NCBI RefSeq assembly: GCF_900107645.1
Contig: NZ_FNQN01000008.1
Location: 66,267-130,266, forward strand
Length of the DNA: 64,000 nucleotides
Direction: 5' to 3'
DNA from: Desulfuromusa kysingii
Lineage (GTDB): Bacteria > Desulfobacterota > Desulfuromonadia > Desulfuromonadales > Geopsychrobacteraceae
The notes under the pieces were generated by a model. That model ran no database searches, was not told the DNA's origin, and worked only from the letters and a program-made list of their open reading frames with translations. This document shows, in pieces, positions 51,002-60,214 of this stretch (within the stretch, counting starts at the first letter, position 1; every line of letters starts with the position of its first letter). The translations under genes and the position numbers were made by a program.

Positions 51002-52780
51002 ATGAACATCATCTCGCTCAACCAAGTCAGCCACGCTTTTGGTGGTCCTAAACTTCTCGACGCTGTCAGCCTGCATATTGAAGCGGGGGATAGAATCTGT
51101 CTGTTGGGTCGAAATGGTGCGGGTAAATCGACCCTGTTACATCTGATTAATGGTGATTATCCTGCCGATTCGGGTGAAATTATCCGCAACCAAAAGATTC
51201 AATCTGCTTATGTTCCACAGGAATTTCCAGATCACCTAACTGGCGAATTACAACATCATCTGCAACACGTGTTGTCACAACAGGGAATGGAACCTCATCA
51301 GGCAGACGTCCAGATTGAACAGACCTTAACACAATTAGAGATGCATCCGCAGACCAAGCTGGAAACCATGTCGGGCGGGCAGAAACGACGAGCGCTTCTG
51401 GCAACAGCGCTGGTCCAGAATCCTGACTTGATCCTCCTTGATGAACCCACCAACCATCTCGACATCAATGCGATCAGCTGGTTGGAAAACTTTCTGTTAC
51501 GGTTACGCAAAACGCTGATTTTTATCAGTCATGACCGCACTTTTGCGCGAAACCTCGCCAATCGCATTATTGAATTGGATCGCGGGCAATTGCAGGATTA
51601 TCGCTGTGACTATGCAACATTTCTGCAACGTCGCCAAGAGGTCCTCAATAGCGAAGAGCAGGCCTGGGCCCGTTTTGATCAAAAGCTGGCGGAAGAAGAA
51701 ATCTGGATTCGCAAAGGGATCAAGGCTCGGCGCTCCCGCAATATGGGTCGGGTACGCGATTTGCTCAAGCTACGAGAAGAACGCCGCCAACGACGGGACC
51801 GAACCGGTCAAGTGAAGTTACAGTTAGAGACGGGACAACGCAGCGGGCAAATGGTTTTAGAGACCGAGAATCTTAGCTTTAAATATGGTGACGAAACCAT
51901 CATTGCACACCTGAACTTACGCATTATGCGCGGCGACCGGATCGGCCTGATTGGTCCCAACGGTAGTGGCAAAACGACTTTATTGAAACTATTGACCGAA
52001 GTGTTGCAACCAAGTCAGGGGCAATTGCGTCTTGGAACCAATCTACAGATCGCCTATTTTGACCAACTGCGGCAACAATTGGATGAAGACCGGACTGTGA
52101 AGCAGAATATCGCTGATGATCACGATCAGGTCATCATCAACGGTAACCCTCGCCATATCTACGGTTACCTGCAAGACTTTCTTTTCACTCCCGAGCGTGC
52201 GCGGACTCCCGTCAGAGTCCTATCAGGTGGCGAAAAGAATCGCCTCCTTCTCGCCAAACTGTTCACCCAGCCAGCCAATCTGCTGATTCTGGATGAACCG
52301 ACTAATGACCTTGATATGGAAACCCTGGATTTGTTGGAAGAGCTGCTCCTTGATTACAAAGGGACGGTGCTACTGGTTAGTCATGATCGGAGCTTTCTCA
52401 ATAATGTGGTGACCAGTTCACTGGTTTTCAGCGGCAACGGTGTGATCGATGAGGTTATCGGGGGCTATGATGATTGGTTAGCAACCCAGCCAAAAACAGA
52501 AACGGCACCTAAAAAAGAGAAGGCAAAACCTGCACAACGCAAACAACGTGCACGAAAATTAAGCTTTAAAGAGAAGAAAGAACTGACAGAACTTCCTGAA
52601 CAGATTGACGCACTGGAGACAGAACAAGCTGATATCCATGAAAAACTGGCCGATCCAGAAATTTACAAAGATGGAGATGGCTCTCAGATCAGCAACCTGC
52701 AACAACGCTTACAAAACCTTGAGATCGAACTGGAAAAAGCTTACCAGCGCTGGGAAGAACTGGATAAAATCCCTGAATAA
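51002..52780 (+). CDS. uup: ABC-F family ATPase, Uup-like
   Basis: A 592-residue soluble protein with two ABC domains: GRNGAGKST with LLDEPTNHLD, and GPNGSGKTT with LILDEPTNDLD. Both signatures are present (MSGGQ, LSGGE). A charged linker joins them, and a C-terminal coiled-coil of about 80 residues (LTELPEQIDALETEQADIHE) is typical of Uup. Such proteins act on the ribosome or on branched DNA. It is not a transporter. It ends directly before a long tandem repeat array. Confidence 0.88.
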   Translation: MNIISLNQVSHAFGGPKLLDAVSLHIEAGDRICLLGRNGAGKSTLLHLINGDYPADSGEIIRNQKIQSAYVPQEFPDHLTGELQHHLQHVLSQQGMEPHQADVQIEQTLTQLEMHPQTKLETMSGGQKRRALLATALVQNPDLILLDEPTNHLDINAISWLENFLLRLRKTLIFISHDRTFARNLANRIIELDRGQLQDYRCDYATFLQRRQEVLNSEEQAWARFDQKLAEEEIWIRKGIKARRSRNMGRVRDLLKLREERRQRRDRTGQVKLQLETGQRSGQMVLETENLSFKYGDETIIAHLNLRIMRGDRIGLIGPNGSGKTTLLKLLTEVLQPSQGQLRLGTNLQIAYFDQLRQQLDEDRTVKQNIADDHDQVIINGNPRHIYGYLQDFLFTPERARTPVRVLSGGEKNRLLLAKLFTQPANLLILDEPTNDLDMETLDLLEELLLDYKGTVLLVSHDRSFLNNVVTSSLVFSGNGVIDEVIGGYDDWLATQPKTETAPKKEKAKPAQRKQRARKLSFKEKKELTELPEQIDALETEQADIHEKLADPEIYKDGDGSQISNLQQRLQNLEIELEKAYQRWEELDKIPE

Positions 52781-52781
52781 C

Positions 52782-53819
52782 TTTTTTAACGGAGAGGCGC
52801 TGAGACAGAGAGACGGAGAGAAAGTCAAAACCAGACGTTAGCCACCAAGGCACCAAGTCCGCCAAGACAACCAAAATCAAAAGCGTTTTTTAAGGTTTAA
52901 AACCAAAATCAAGTTATGCTTTTTCTTGGTGTTCTTGACACCTTGGTAGCTATCTTAAAGATTGTGGTTCCCCTCTCCGTCTCTCCAACTCTGCGCCTCT
53001 GCGTTAAAAAACTATTCAAGTAAAACTTCAACCTAAACCCTATCCACCAAGGTTCCAATCCCGTCAAGACAACCAAAACCAAAAGCGTTTTTTAAGGTTT
53101 AAAACCAAAAACAAGTTATGCTTTTTCTTGGTGCTCTTGGTGCTCTTGGCGTCTTGGTGGCTATATTAAAGATTGTGTTTTCCCTCCACCTCTCCAACTC
53201 TGCGCCTCTCCGTTAAAAAACGGCTCAAGTAAAACCTCAGCCTAAACCCTATCCACCAAGGTTCCAATCCCGTCAAGACGACTAAAGCCAAAGATGTTTT
53301 TAAGGTTTAAAACCAAAACAAATCCTGCTTTTTCCTTGGTGTTCTTGACACCTTGGTAGCTATCTTAAAGATTGTGGTTCCCCTCTCCGTCTCTCCAACT
53401 CTGCGCCTCTCCGTTAAAAAACGACTCAAGTAAAACTCCAGCCTAAACCCTATCCACCAAGGCACCAAGTCCGCCAAGACAACTAAAGCCAAAGATGTTT
53501 TTAAGGTTTAAAACCAAAAACAAATCCTGCTTTTTTCTTGGTGCTCTTGGCGCCTTGGTGGCTATATTAAAGATTGTGTTTCCCCTCTCCACCTCTCCAA
53601 CTCTGCGCCTCTCCGTTAAAAAACAACTCAAGTAAAACTTCAGCCTAAACCCTATCCACCAAGGCTCCAATCCTGCCAAGACAACTAAAGCCAAAGATGT
53701 TTTTAAGGTTTAAAACCAAAACAAATCCTGCTTTTCCTTGGTGATCTTGGCGCTTTGGTGGCTATATTAAAGATTGTGTTTCCCCTCTCCGTCTCTCCAA
53801 CTTTGCGTCTCTGCGTTAA
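52782..53819. repeat. TIR repeat, copy 5: five-unit tandem array
   Basis: It opens with TTTTTTAACGGAGAGGCGCT and has five right ends of the type GCGCCTCTCCGTTAAAAAA, with GTTAA at 53003, 53212, 53413, 53615 and 53815 (periods 209, 201, 202, 200). Each unit holds an inner palindrome: CCACCAAGGCACCAAG-like on the left and CTTGGTG...CCTTGGTGG on the right around AAGGTTTAAAACC. Only the first unit has the AACGGAGAG left end; the rest begin ACTCAAGTAAAAC. Short ORFs such as MALVVLADLVPWW are side products. No gene is present in these 1,040 bases. Confidence 0.92.
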
Positions 53820-53823
53820 GTCG

Positions 53824-54657
53824 TTACTTTTTATCCAGATGCAGATCCGCACCACAGAATTTACAATGCTTCGCATTAACATCATGCCCTTCTGCGCTAC
53901 ATTCTGGACAAACTTGTGTGGAGATATGTCTCTTGAACGTTAGTTCTGCCGTCACAATCCCGGTCGGAATAGCAATGATACCGTAACCAAGAATCATCAC
54001 CAGTGAAGCGATCGCCTGTCCCAAACTTGTCTGTGGCGAGATGTCCCCGTAACCAACGGTCGTCATGGTGACAACAGCCCAGTAAATCGAACGAGGGATG
54101 CTGGTAAAGCCGTTTTCTGCCCCTTCGACCAGATACATCAACGAACCAAAAATGATCATCATGAGAAAAACAGAGAGGAGAAATACGGAGATTTTCCGCC
54201 TGCTGGCCCATAGGGCACGCTGTAGAAAATTCGATTCACCTACATACTGAACCAGTTTCAAAACCCGAAACACTCGCAACAAACGCAGGATACGGATAAC
54301 TAAAAAATATTTACCGCTGGGGAGCAAGAGACTGACATACGAGGGGAGAATTGAGAGCAGATCAACAATGCCGTAAAAACTGGTAGCATATTTGGAAGGA
54401 CGGCCAATACAACTGAGACGGAGCAGATACTCAGCGGTGAAAATAATGGTAAAAAACCATTCAAGAAAAAGAAACAGTTGCCCGTATTTTAGATTCAGAT
54501 CAGCGACACTGTCCAGCATCACCACAATGACGCTAATGATAATACTGAAGATCAGCAGGAGATCAAATAGCTTACCCGTTGGCGTGTCCGCCTCAAAAAT
54601 TATCGTGTGCAGCCGATGGCGCAAATTTTGATCTGAATCGAGTTTACGTTCGGGCAT
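53824..54657 (-). CDS. Voltage-gated-type potassium channel with C-terminal zinc ribbon
   Basis: A 277-residue channel with six membrane helices. S4 is RILRLLRVFRVLKLVQYV near 122-140 with regularly spaced Arg. The selectivity filter is TMTTVGYGD near 200. The last ~35 residues (CPECSAEGHDVNAKHCKFCG) form a C4 zinc ribbon, not the usual RCK or cyclic-nucleotide domain. It is an inner-membrane potassium channel of the Kch/KvAP type. It is flanked on both sides by direct copies of the same tandem repeat array, and its stop lies 4 bases from the left one. Confidence 0.9.
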   Translation of the reverse strand: MPERKLDSDQNLRHRLHTIIFEADTPTGKLFDLLLIFSIIISVIVVMLDSVADLNLKYGQLFLFLEWFFTIIFTAEYLLRLSCIGRPSKYATSFYGIVDLLSILPSYVSLLLPSGKYFLVIRILRLLRVFRVLKLVQYVGESNFLQRALWASRRKISVFLLSVFLMMIIFGSLMYLVEGAENGFTSIPRSIYWAVVTMTTVGYGDISPQTSLGQAIASLVMILGYGIIAIPTGIVTAELTFKRHISTQVCPECSAEGHDVNAKHCKFCGADLHLDKK

Positions 54658-54674
54658 TTTACCTCCAGAGAAAA

Positions 54675-55069
54675 CCTTTTAACGGAGAGACGCTGAGGGG
54701 GAGAGCTGGAGAGAAAGTCAAAACCAAACATTAGCCACCAAGACACCAAGTTCGCCAAGACAACCAAAATCAAAATCGTTTTTAAGGTTTTAAAACCAAA
54801 AACAAGTTTTGCTTTTCCTTGGTTCTCTTCGTGGCTCTCTTTAAGATTATGTTTTCCCTCTGCGCCTCTGCGTTAAAAAACAACTCAAGTAAAACTTCAG
54901 CCACTAAGGCACCAAGCCTGCCAAGACACCCAAAGCCAAAGATGGTTTAAGATTTAAAATCAGAAAAGAGGTTTTGCTTTTCCTTGGTGATCTTGGTGTC
55001 TTGGTGGCTCTCTTAAAGATTGTGCTTTCTCTCTCCGTCTCTCCAACTCAGCGTCTCTCCGTTAAAAAT
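54675..55069. repeat. TIR repeat, copy 6: two-unit tandem array
   Basis: It begins CTTTTAACGGAGAGACGCTG and has right ends at 54871 and 55061 (period about 190). The second unit starts AACTCAAGTAAAACTTCAGC, identical to the junctions of copy 5. It carries the CCACCAAG/CTTGGTGG inner palindrome. It has the same orientation as copy 5, with the potassium channel gene between them. The right end abuts the glcF stop. No gene was found. Confidence 0.9.
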
Positions 55070-55070
55070 A

Positions 55071-56330
55071 CTATTCTGGCAAAACTTCCGCGACAAGATC
55101 GAGAATATGGACCACACGTTGTTTTTCATCAGCATGATTAATACTATCTTGCAGCTGCATAATACAACCAGGGCAGTCGGTGGCGACCAGTTCCGCACCG
55201 CTCTCTTTGATAAATCCTGCTTTTTTTGCGCCGATTTTTTTACTGGTGTCATAGTGGTAGACAGAGTACGTTCCGCCCAATCCACAGCACGTCCCAGCAT
55301 CTTCCATTTCGACAAAATCAACTTGCGGTAACGCCTTCAGGATCGCCCGTGGTTCGGCGGTAATGCCATGGTTGCGCAGATGACAAGGATCGTGATAAGT
55401 CACCTTCACCTGATCTTGTCGTTTCGGCAGTTGAGCCAACTTGTCAGCAAATCCCTGCTCGATCAAGAACACAAAAATATCTTTGACCTTGTCTCTGAAC
55501 TCGTTGAACTCCTCCCCCATTCCCGGATAGATCTGGGTTAATCCCGAATGGCAAGAGGCACAGGCAGTGACAATATAATCGTATTTATTTTGCTGGAATA
55601 CTGCCAAATTTTCTTCTGCAAGGGATTCAACCGTGTTGGCCGCTCCGGCTGAGACCGCTGGCAGACCACAACAAACTTGCGCTTTGGGGATGATCACTGT
55701 CACCCCGATAAACTTGAGGGCTTTGAGTAAGGCTTCGCCCGAATCAGGGTACATATAGTTGATACCGCAACCGGTAAAGAAAAGAACTGTCGGTTTGTCA
55801 GGATCACCAGGGATAACTTCAGGATGGCGTTCCCGAAACGGCTTTGACGTTAATGGCGGCAACGTTCGGTCTGAACTGATAAATGGGGCGGGAAACCGTA
55901 GCCTTAAACCACTCTGTTCAGGGATTTTTTTGAATAATAATTTGGAGAAAGCACCGCCACCTTTTGCCAGCAGATTCATCACCCCCTGATGCTTGAGGAC
56001 GGTACCAACCCCTTTACCAAAGGTCGATAACCCTTTACGATTGGCAATTTCCCGCCGGGTCGCGGCAACGATATCCTCGGTATGGACTTTATTGGGACAC
56101 TGAGAATAACAACTACCACACAGGAGGCACTGGGACATATCAAGGAGAAATTTTTCCTCCAATTCAACATCCCCCTTCAACAAGGAATCCGCCAGAGCAA
56201 TCTTGCCACGGGCAACACGCCCTTCATGCTTCTCAGCACCGAAAGCAGGACAATGGGCACGACAGCCACCACATTTAACACACTGGTCAATTTCGTCACG
56301 ATAATCTTCTAATTTTTTTAGCTTAGCCAT
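55071..56330 (-). CDS. glcF: Glycolate/lactate oxidase iron-sulfur subunit GlcF
   Basis: A 419-residue protein with two 4Fe-4S ferredoxin motifs (CVKCGGCRAHCP at 16-27, CLLCGSCYSQCP near 70) and two CCG domains (VCCGLPAVSAG and GTCCGLGGTYS). It passes electrons from the FAD subunit to the quinone pool. The ATG at 56330 is preferred; the longer reading frame runs into repeat copy 7. It lies downstream of glcD but is separated from it by that repeat. Confidence 0.9.
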   Translation of the reverse strand: MAKLKKLEDYRDEIDQCVKCGGCRAHCPAFGAEKHEGRVARGKIALADSLLKGDVELEEKFLLDMSQCLLCGSCYSQCPNKVHTEDIVAATRREIANRKGLSTFGKGVGTVLKHQGVMNLLAKGGGAFSKLLFKKIPEQSGLRLRFPAPFISSDRTLPPLTSKPFRERHPEVIPGDPDKPTVLFFTGCGINYMYPDSGEALLKALKFIGVTVIIPKAQVCCGLPAVSAGAANTVESLAEENLAVFQQNKYDYIVTACASCHSGLTQIYPGMGEEFNEFRDKVKDIFVFLIEQGFADKLAQLPKRQDQVKVTYHDPCHLRNHGITAEPRAILKALPQVDFVEMEDAGTCCGLGGTYSVYHYDTSKKIGAKKAGFIKESGAELVATDCPGCIMQLQDSINHADEKQRVVHILDLVAEVLPE

Positions 56331-56350
56331 ATTTGAAACCTTTACTGACA

Positions 56351-56578
56351 ATTTTAACGGAGAGCCGCTGAGGAGGAGAGGAGGATCAAAACCTTTGATT
56401 TGCCACCAAGGCACCAAGACCACCAAGGAAAAACACAAAACCTTTTTTACTTTTGGTTTTAAAACCTTAAAAACGCTTTTGACTTTGGTTGTCTCGGTGT
56501 TCTTGGCGCCTTGGTGGCTATCATCTGGTTTTGACTTTCTCTCCCTCTCTCCCCCTCAGCGTCTCTCCGTTAAAAAAA
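56351..56578. repeat. TIR repeat, copy 7 (between glcF and glcD)
   Basis: A single complete unit: left TTTTAACGGAGAGCCGCTGA, inner TGCCACCAAGGCACCAAG, then CTTGGCGCCTTGGTGGC, right CAGCGTCTCTCCGTTAAAAA. The core AAAACCTTAAAAACGCTTTT is inverted relative to copy 5, so the unit can sit in either orientation. It ends 1 base before the glcD stop. Confidence 0.92.
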
Positions 56579-56579
56579 A

Positions 56580-57965
56580 TCACACATCACTAGGAAAAAT
56601 TTTCCCAGGATTAAGAATATTATTTGGATCGAGGGCCCGTTTAATCGTCTTCATGTAATCAATCGTATTCGCTTTGAGTTCCATATCCAAAAACGGTGCT
56701 TTCATAATTCCGACACCGTGCTCACCACTCATGGTTCCTCCGAGTTCCAGCGCACCCTGGAAAACTTCAAACACGGCTTTTTCAGCTTTCTCATGGTCGC
56801 CAGGAGTTTTCTCATCAACCATAATATTGACATGGATATTGCCATCACCAGCATGCCCATAATTAACAATCGGGATCTGATAATGGTCGGAGATACTTTC
56901 AATCTTGCGAATCATATCCGGCACCTTAGAGCGCGGCACACAGATATCTTCGTTAAACTTATCGGGGTTGACCTGGCGCAACGATGCGGAAATAGAGCGG
57001 CGCATTTGCCAGAGAGCTTCACTCTGTTCCGGCGTATCGGCAACACGCGTTTCAACCACTCCGAGAGGCTGAACAATGGAAGAGACTTTCGCGACCTGCT
57101 TATCTAAAAATTCCCGGTCGCCATCCACCTCAATCAGTAACACGGCCCGTGCCGCAGCGGGAACATCCAGATCGGTCGCCTGACGAATACAATCGAGAGT
57201 CCGCGCATCCAGAAATTCCAAGGTCGTCGGGATAATCTTCCCACGGATAATTGCGGAGACCGCTTGTGCGGCACCATCGATGGAGTCAAACAACACCAGC
57301 ATGGTTTTCTTCGCCTCCGGTTTCGGTAAAAGCTTGACAACTATCTCGGTAATAATCGCCAGAGTCCCTTCACTTCCGCAGATCAATTTTGTCAGATCGT
57401 AACCGACCACACCTTTCATAGTTGGACCGCCAGTCTTGATCACATCACCAGTCGGAGTAACAATTTCCAGACCGATAATATAATCTTTGGTCACCCCGTA
57501 CTTAACGCAGCGAGGTCCGCCAGCACATTCAGCCACATTTCCGCCCATGGTGGAGACCTTCAATGACGCTGGATCAGGGGGATAAAAAAGCCCGACCTTC
57601 TCGACAGTTTTTTGAAATTCAGCGGTCACAACTCCCGGCTCGATAGTCGCGACAAGGTTCTCTTCATCGATATCCAAGATCTTATCCAGCCGTGTCAGCC
57701 CCAGAACAATCCCCCCCGCGGTAGGGACACTGCCACCGGTGAACCCCGTTCCAGCACCACGCGGAAAAACTGGAATTTTATTTTCACTCGCCAGTTTCAT
57801 GATTTGGCTGATCTCTTCGGCGCTGCCGGGATGGACAACGACATCAGGAAGATACTGTTTCTGAGTCGCATCGTATGAATAACAGATCAAGTCGGCCTTA
57901 TCTGTTAAAACCTGGTCCTTACCGCTGATCTGCTGGAGCTTTGTGATGATACTTTGATCAAACAT
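56580..57965 (-). CDS. glcD: FAD-linked glycolate/D-lactate oxidase subunit GlcD
   Basis: A 461-residue FAD-binding PCMH-type oxidase: VFPRGAGTGFTGGSVPTAGG binds the FAD pyrophosphate, GGNVAECAGGPRCVKYGVTK follows, and the C-terminal GEHGVGIMKAPFL with NPGKIFP is typical of GlcD/D-lactate dehydrogenases. It oxidises a 2-hydroxy acid and passes electrons to GlcF. No GlcE is present. Substrate (glycolate or D-lactate) is uncertain. Confidence 0.9.
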   Translation of the reverse strand: MFDQSIITKLQQISGKDQVLTDKADLICYSYDATQKQYLPDVVVHPGSAEEISQIMKLASENKIPVFPRGAGTGFTGGSVPTAGGIVLGLTRLDKILDIDEENLVATIEPGVVTAEFQKTVEKVGLFYPPDPASLKVSTMGGNVAECAGGPRCVKYGVTKDYIIGLEIVTPTGDVIKTGGPTMKGVVGYDLTKLICGSEGTLAIITEIVVKLLPKPEAKKTMLVLFDSIDGAAQAVSAIIRGKIIPTTLEFLDARTLDCIRQATDLDVPAAARAVLLIEVDGDREFLDKQVAKVSSIVQPLGVVETRVADTPEQSEALWQMRRSISASLRQVNPDKFNEDICVPRSKVPDMIRKIESISDHYQIPIVNYGHAGDGNIHVNIMVDEKTPGDHEKAEKAVFEVFQGALELGGTMSGEHGVGIMKAPFLDMELKANTIDYMKTIKRALDPNNILNPGKIFPSDV

Positions 57966-58002
57966 GAGTCATTTCCTTTTTTTAAAAAAATACCAAAAAC
58001 AT

Positions 58003-58213
58003 CTTTAATGGAGAGGCGCCGAGAAGGAGAGTTGCAGCGAAAAGACAAACTTAGAAATGAGACAGCAAGGCTCCAAGAACTCCAGGAAAACCAAAAAAAT
58101 TGGGTTTAACCCCTTATAAATGCTTTTGACTTTGATCGTCTTGGTGAATGGTGGCTATGCTTAAGATTGTGTTTTTCCTCTCTATCTCTCCACCTTTGCG
58201 CCTCTCCGTTAAC
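58003..58213. repeat. TIR repeat, copy 8 (between glcD and the HDOD-GGDEF gene)
   Basis: Left CTTTAATGGAGAGGCGCCGA, right TGCGCCTCTCCGTTAACAG, with a degenerate CAAGGCTCCAAG/CTTGGTGAATGGTGG core. One unit of about 210 bases; the most diverged full-length copy. No gene was found. Confidence 0.82.
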
Positions 58214-58279
58214 AGTTTTTTTCACTGAAGGGCTGATGGCTAATTCAGACCATATTATCAAATATAATACCAAATAAGT

Positions 58280-59836
58280 CTACTTTGATTTCCCGAACCA
58301 ACCGGTCTTTTCCACAAAGGCTTCAACCCGGTTGCGTCCTTTTTTCTTCGCTGAGTACATTGCTTTATCAGCCTGCTCAATCAGTTCAGTCTTCTTCATT
58401 AGCTTCCCGGTTCCAGAAAAAACTGAGACCCCAAAGCTGCAGGTGACCCGGTAATCATCCCCCTCGTAACGAAAGGGGTGTTGTTCTACGGCACAGCGGA
58501 TCTTTTCAGCAACCAGCAGAGCATCTTCCTGACTCGTTTCTGGGAGGATAAAGACAAACTCTTCTCCACCATAGCGGGCAATTAAGTCGTATTCTCTGAT
58601 GACTCCGCTGCAGAGACTCGCAACTTCCCGGAGCACATAGTCGCCGGCTTGATGACCATGAAAATCATTGAACTTTTTAAAATTATCAATATCCGCCATG
58701 ATCAGACTCATCTCGTTCTCCTGCCGGATTGTCCTGCTGATCTCCCTATCAAGTGACTCTTGAAAAAAACGGTGATTATAAATCATCGTCAGCCCATCCA
58801 GGTTGGCAATCCCTTCAAGGTAAGTATTCTTCTCTTCCAATTCAGTTGTCAACTTTTCCAGCTGGACCTTCGATTGCACTAATTCCCGGTTCATCTGTTC
58901 GTAGCTCATGTTGAGCAAACTTAGCTCAATATTGGCCTGTTGGAGAATCTCAGGGATAGAAGCTGTCCCCTCAATATTCAAGCCGAAGTATTGAGCGGCC
59001 TTGGCAACGTCGCCGTTGGCTTGTTCAAGAATTTCATCGATGCTGGCGGTATCCAGCTTAAACATCTTCTGAGCGCGTTCCCGAAACGGGGCGTGATAAT
59101 CAATGGGGTGACCGGAGTACATAATATTGGCCAGTAAAGCTGCCAGATGCACCACCTTGATTACTGTTTTTAACTGAGCATTATCACCTGTATAACTGTC
59201 AGGGTCATGGTGGTAGATAATGGGAACCGCTAAACTCTCCGGAAAATTCCACCGCTTCGCCGCCTCTCCACCAATATAGGCGTGGTTAGCACCGAGCCGT
59301 TCATCTTCCAGTTCCAGCAGACGCTTTTCACTGCCGGCGGCCTCTTCCAATAATTGATCATAGGTATCACCATAAGCACAGGCAAGGATCAGTTTGCCCA
59401 GGTTTTGCAACAAACTGACAGTAAAGGCCTCTTCCGGATCCTGATCGGAGACCTTGGCCATAATCAGCTTGGAAGCAACGGCCGCAGCAAGAGATTCTTC
59501 CCAGAAACGGCCATAATTAAACCCTACGCCATGCTTGGGACGCTCCATATTCAAAAATGAGAACGATAACACCAAACTGCGTACGGCATTGGTGCCAAGA
59601 ATGGCTACGGCTTGCTGGATGGTCCCGACTTCGTTTGGAAAGTTATAAAATGATGAGTTCACCACCTTCAAAATCTTCGTCGACAGCGAAACATCCTGGG
59701 CAATCAACTTGGAGATGTCATAGATGGTTGTCTCTTCCTTGCCGGTGATATTAATCAGTGTCGACGCAACAGTTGAGAGGGTCGGCAAAGAACCGGCTTC
59801 GATGACATGTTGAATGACATCTTCTTTTGTTGGCAT
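58280..59836 (-). CDS. HDOD domain protein with C-terminal diguanylate cyclase (GGDEF)
   Basis: A 518-residue cytosolic protein. An HDOD domain spans about 15-215 (GSLPTLSTVASTLINITGKE). A coiled-coil follows (about 305-345). The GGDEF domain has an intact RYGGEEF active site near 420 and the inhibitory RxxD site (REYD) five residues before it, so it should make cyclic di-GMP with feedback control. HDOD is a probable input or scaffold domain. There are no membrane segments. Confidence 0.92.
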   Translation of the reverse strand: MPTKEDVIQHVIEAGSLPTLSTVASTLINITGKEETTIYDISKLIAQDVSLSTKILKVVNSSFYNFPNEVGTIQQAVAILGTNAVRSLVLSFSFLNMERPKHGVGFNYGRFWEESLAAAVASKLIMAKVSDQDPEEAFTVSLLQNLGKLILACAYGDTYDQLLEEAAGSEKRLLELEDERLGANHAYIGGEAAKRWNFPESLAVPIIYHHDPDSYTGDNAQLKTVIKVVHLAALLANIMYSGHPIDYHAPFRERAQKMFKLDTASIDEILEQANGDVAKAAQYFGLNIEGTASIPEILQQANIELSLLNMSYEQMNRELVQSKVQLEKLTTELEEKNTYLEGIANLDGLTMIYNHRFFQESLDREISRTIRQENEMSLIMADIDNFKKFNDFHGHQAGDYVLREVASLCSGVIREYDLIARYGGEEFVFILPETSQEDALLVAEKIRCAVEQHPFRYEGDDYRVTCSFGVSVFSGTGKLMKKTELIEQADKAMYSAKKKGRNRVEAFVEKTGWFGKSK

Positions 59837-60214
59837 ATCAAGTTCCTTTGTTTACATTTCTTAACGACAATCCCAAGGGTCCGATGGAATTTACCAAGGA
59901 TGCGTAAAACAGCTGATTTCTGACGAACAATTCAGGAAAAGGTTCTGTGTGAATATCTCTGACTGCGGGGAGGTCACGGCAAAAGGTGTATAGGCCAGAC
60001 GTTAATTCGCTTGTTTTCATCACCTACAGTTCTCCGCGTAAAAGGGGCCATAAATATTCCCCCCTTACAGCCTGCATTCTAACGCGTTATCTAGTTGCCA
60101 ACAATAGTTAAAAAAGTTCACCAAAAAAAGCGTAACAAAGAGATATTCTTGCAGCATCGACGCTGCTGTGATAAAAAAAATACCTACCTAATTTCTATTG
60201 TCGGAGCAAACATT
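59837..60214. other. Divergent intergenic region upstream of ilvE
   Basis: These 378 bases separate the HDOD-GGDEF gene and ilvE and should contain both promoters. A small GCAGC/GCTGC hairpin at 60151-60166 lies in the presumed ilvE leader. No T-box, leader peptide rich in branched-chain codons, or repeat element was recognised. Confidence 0.5.

Noticed and set aside
53307-53694. Short minus-strand ORFs starting MALVVLADLVPWW or MALVVLAGLEPWW in the tandem array
   Set aside because: They arise from the repeated CCACCAAGG palindrome in each unit, overlap each other and run across unit borders. They are a property of the repeat and not genes.
56331-56438. N-terminal extension of GlcF
   Set aside because: The 36 extra codons run through repeat copy 7 (LVVLVPWW-like peptide). 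GlcF similarity begins at the Met at 56330.
60151-60168. Hairpin with A-run upstream of ilvE as a terminator or attenuator
   Set aside because: The stem is 5 bp and is followed by A and not T on the plus strand; on the minus strand the T run is on the wrong side.
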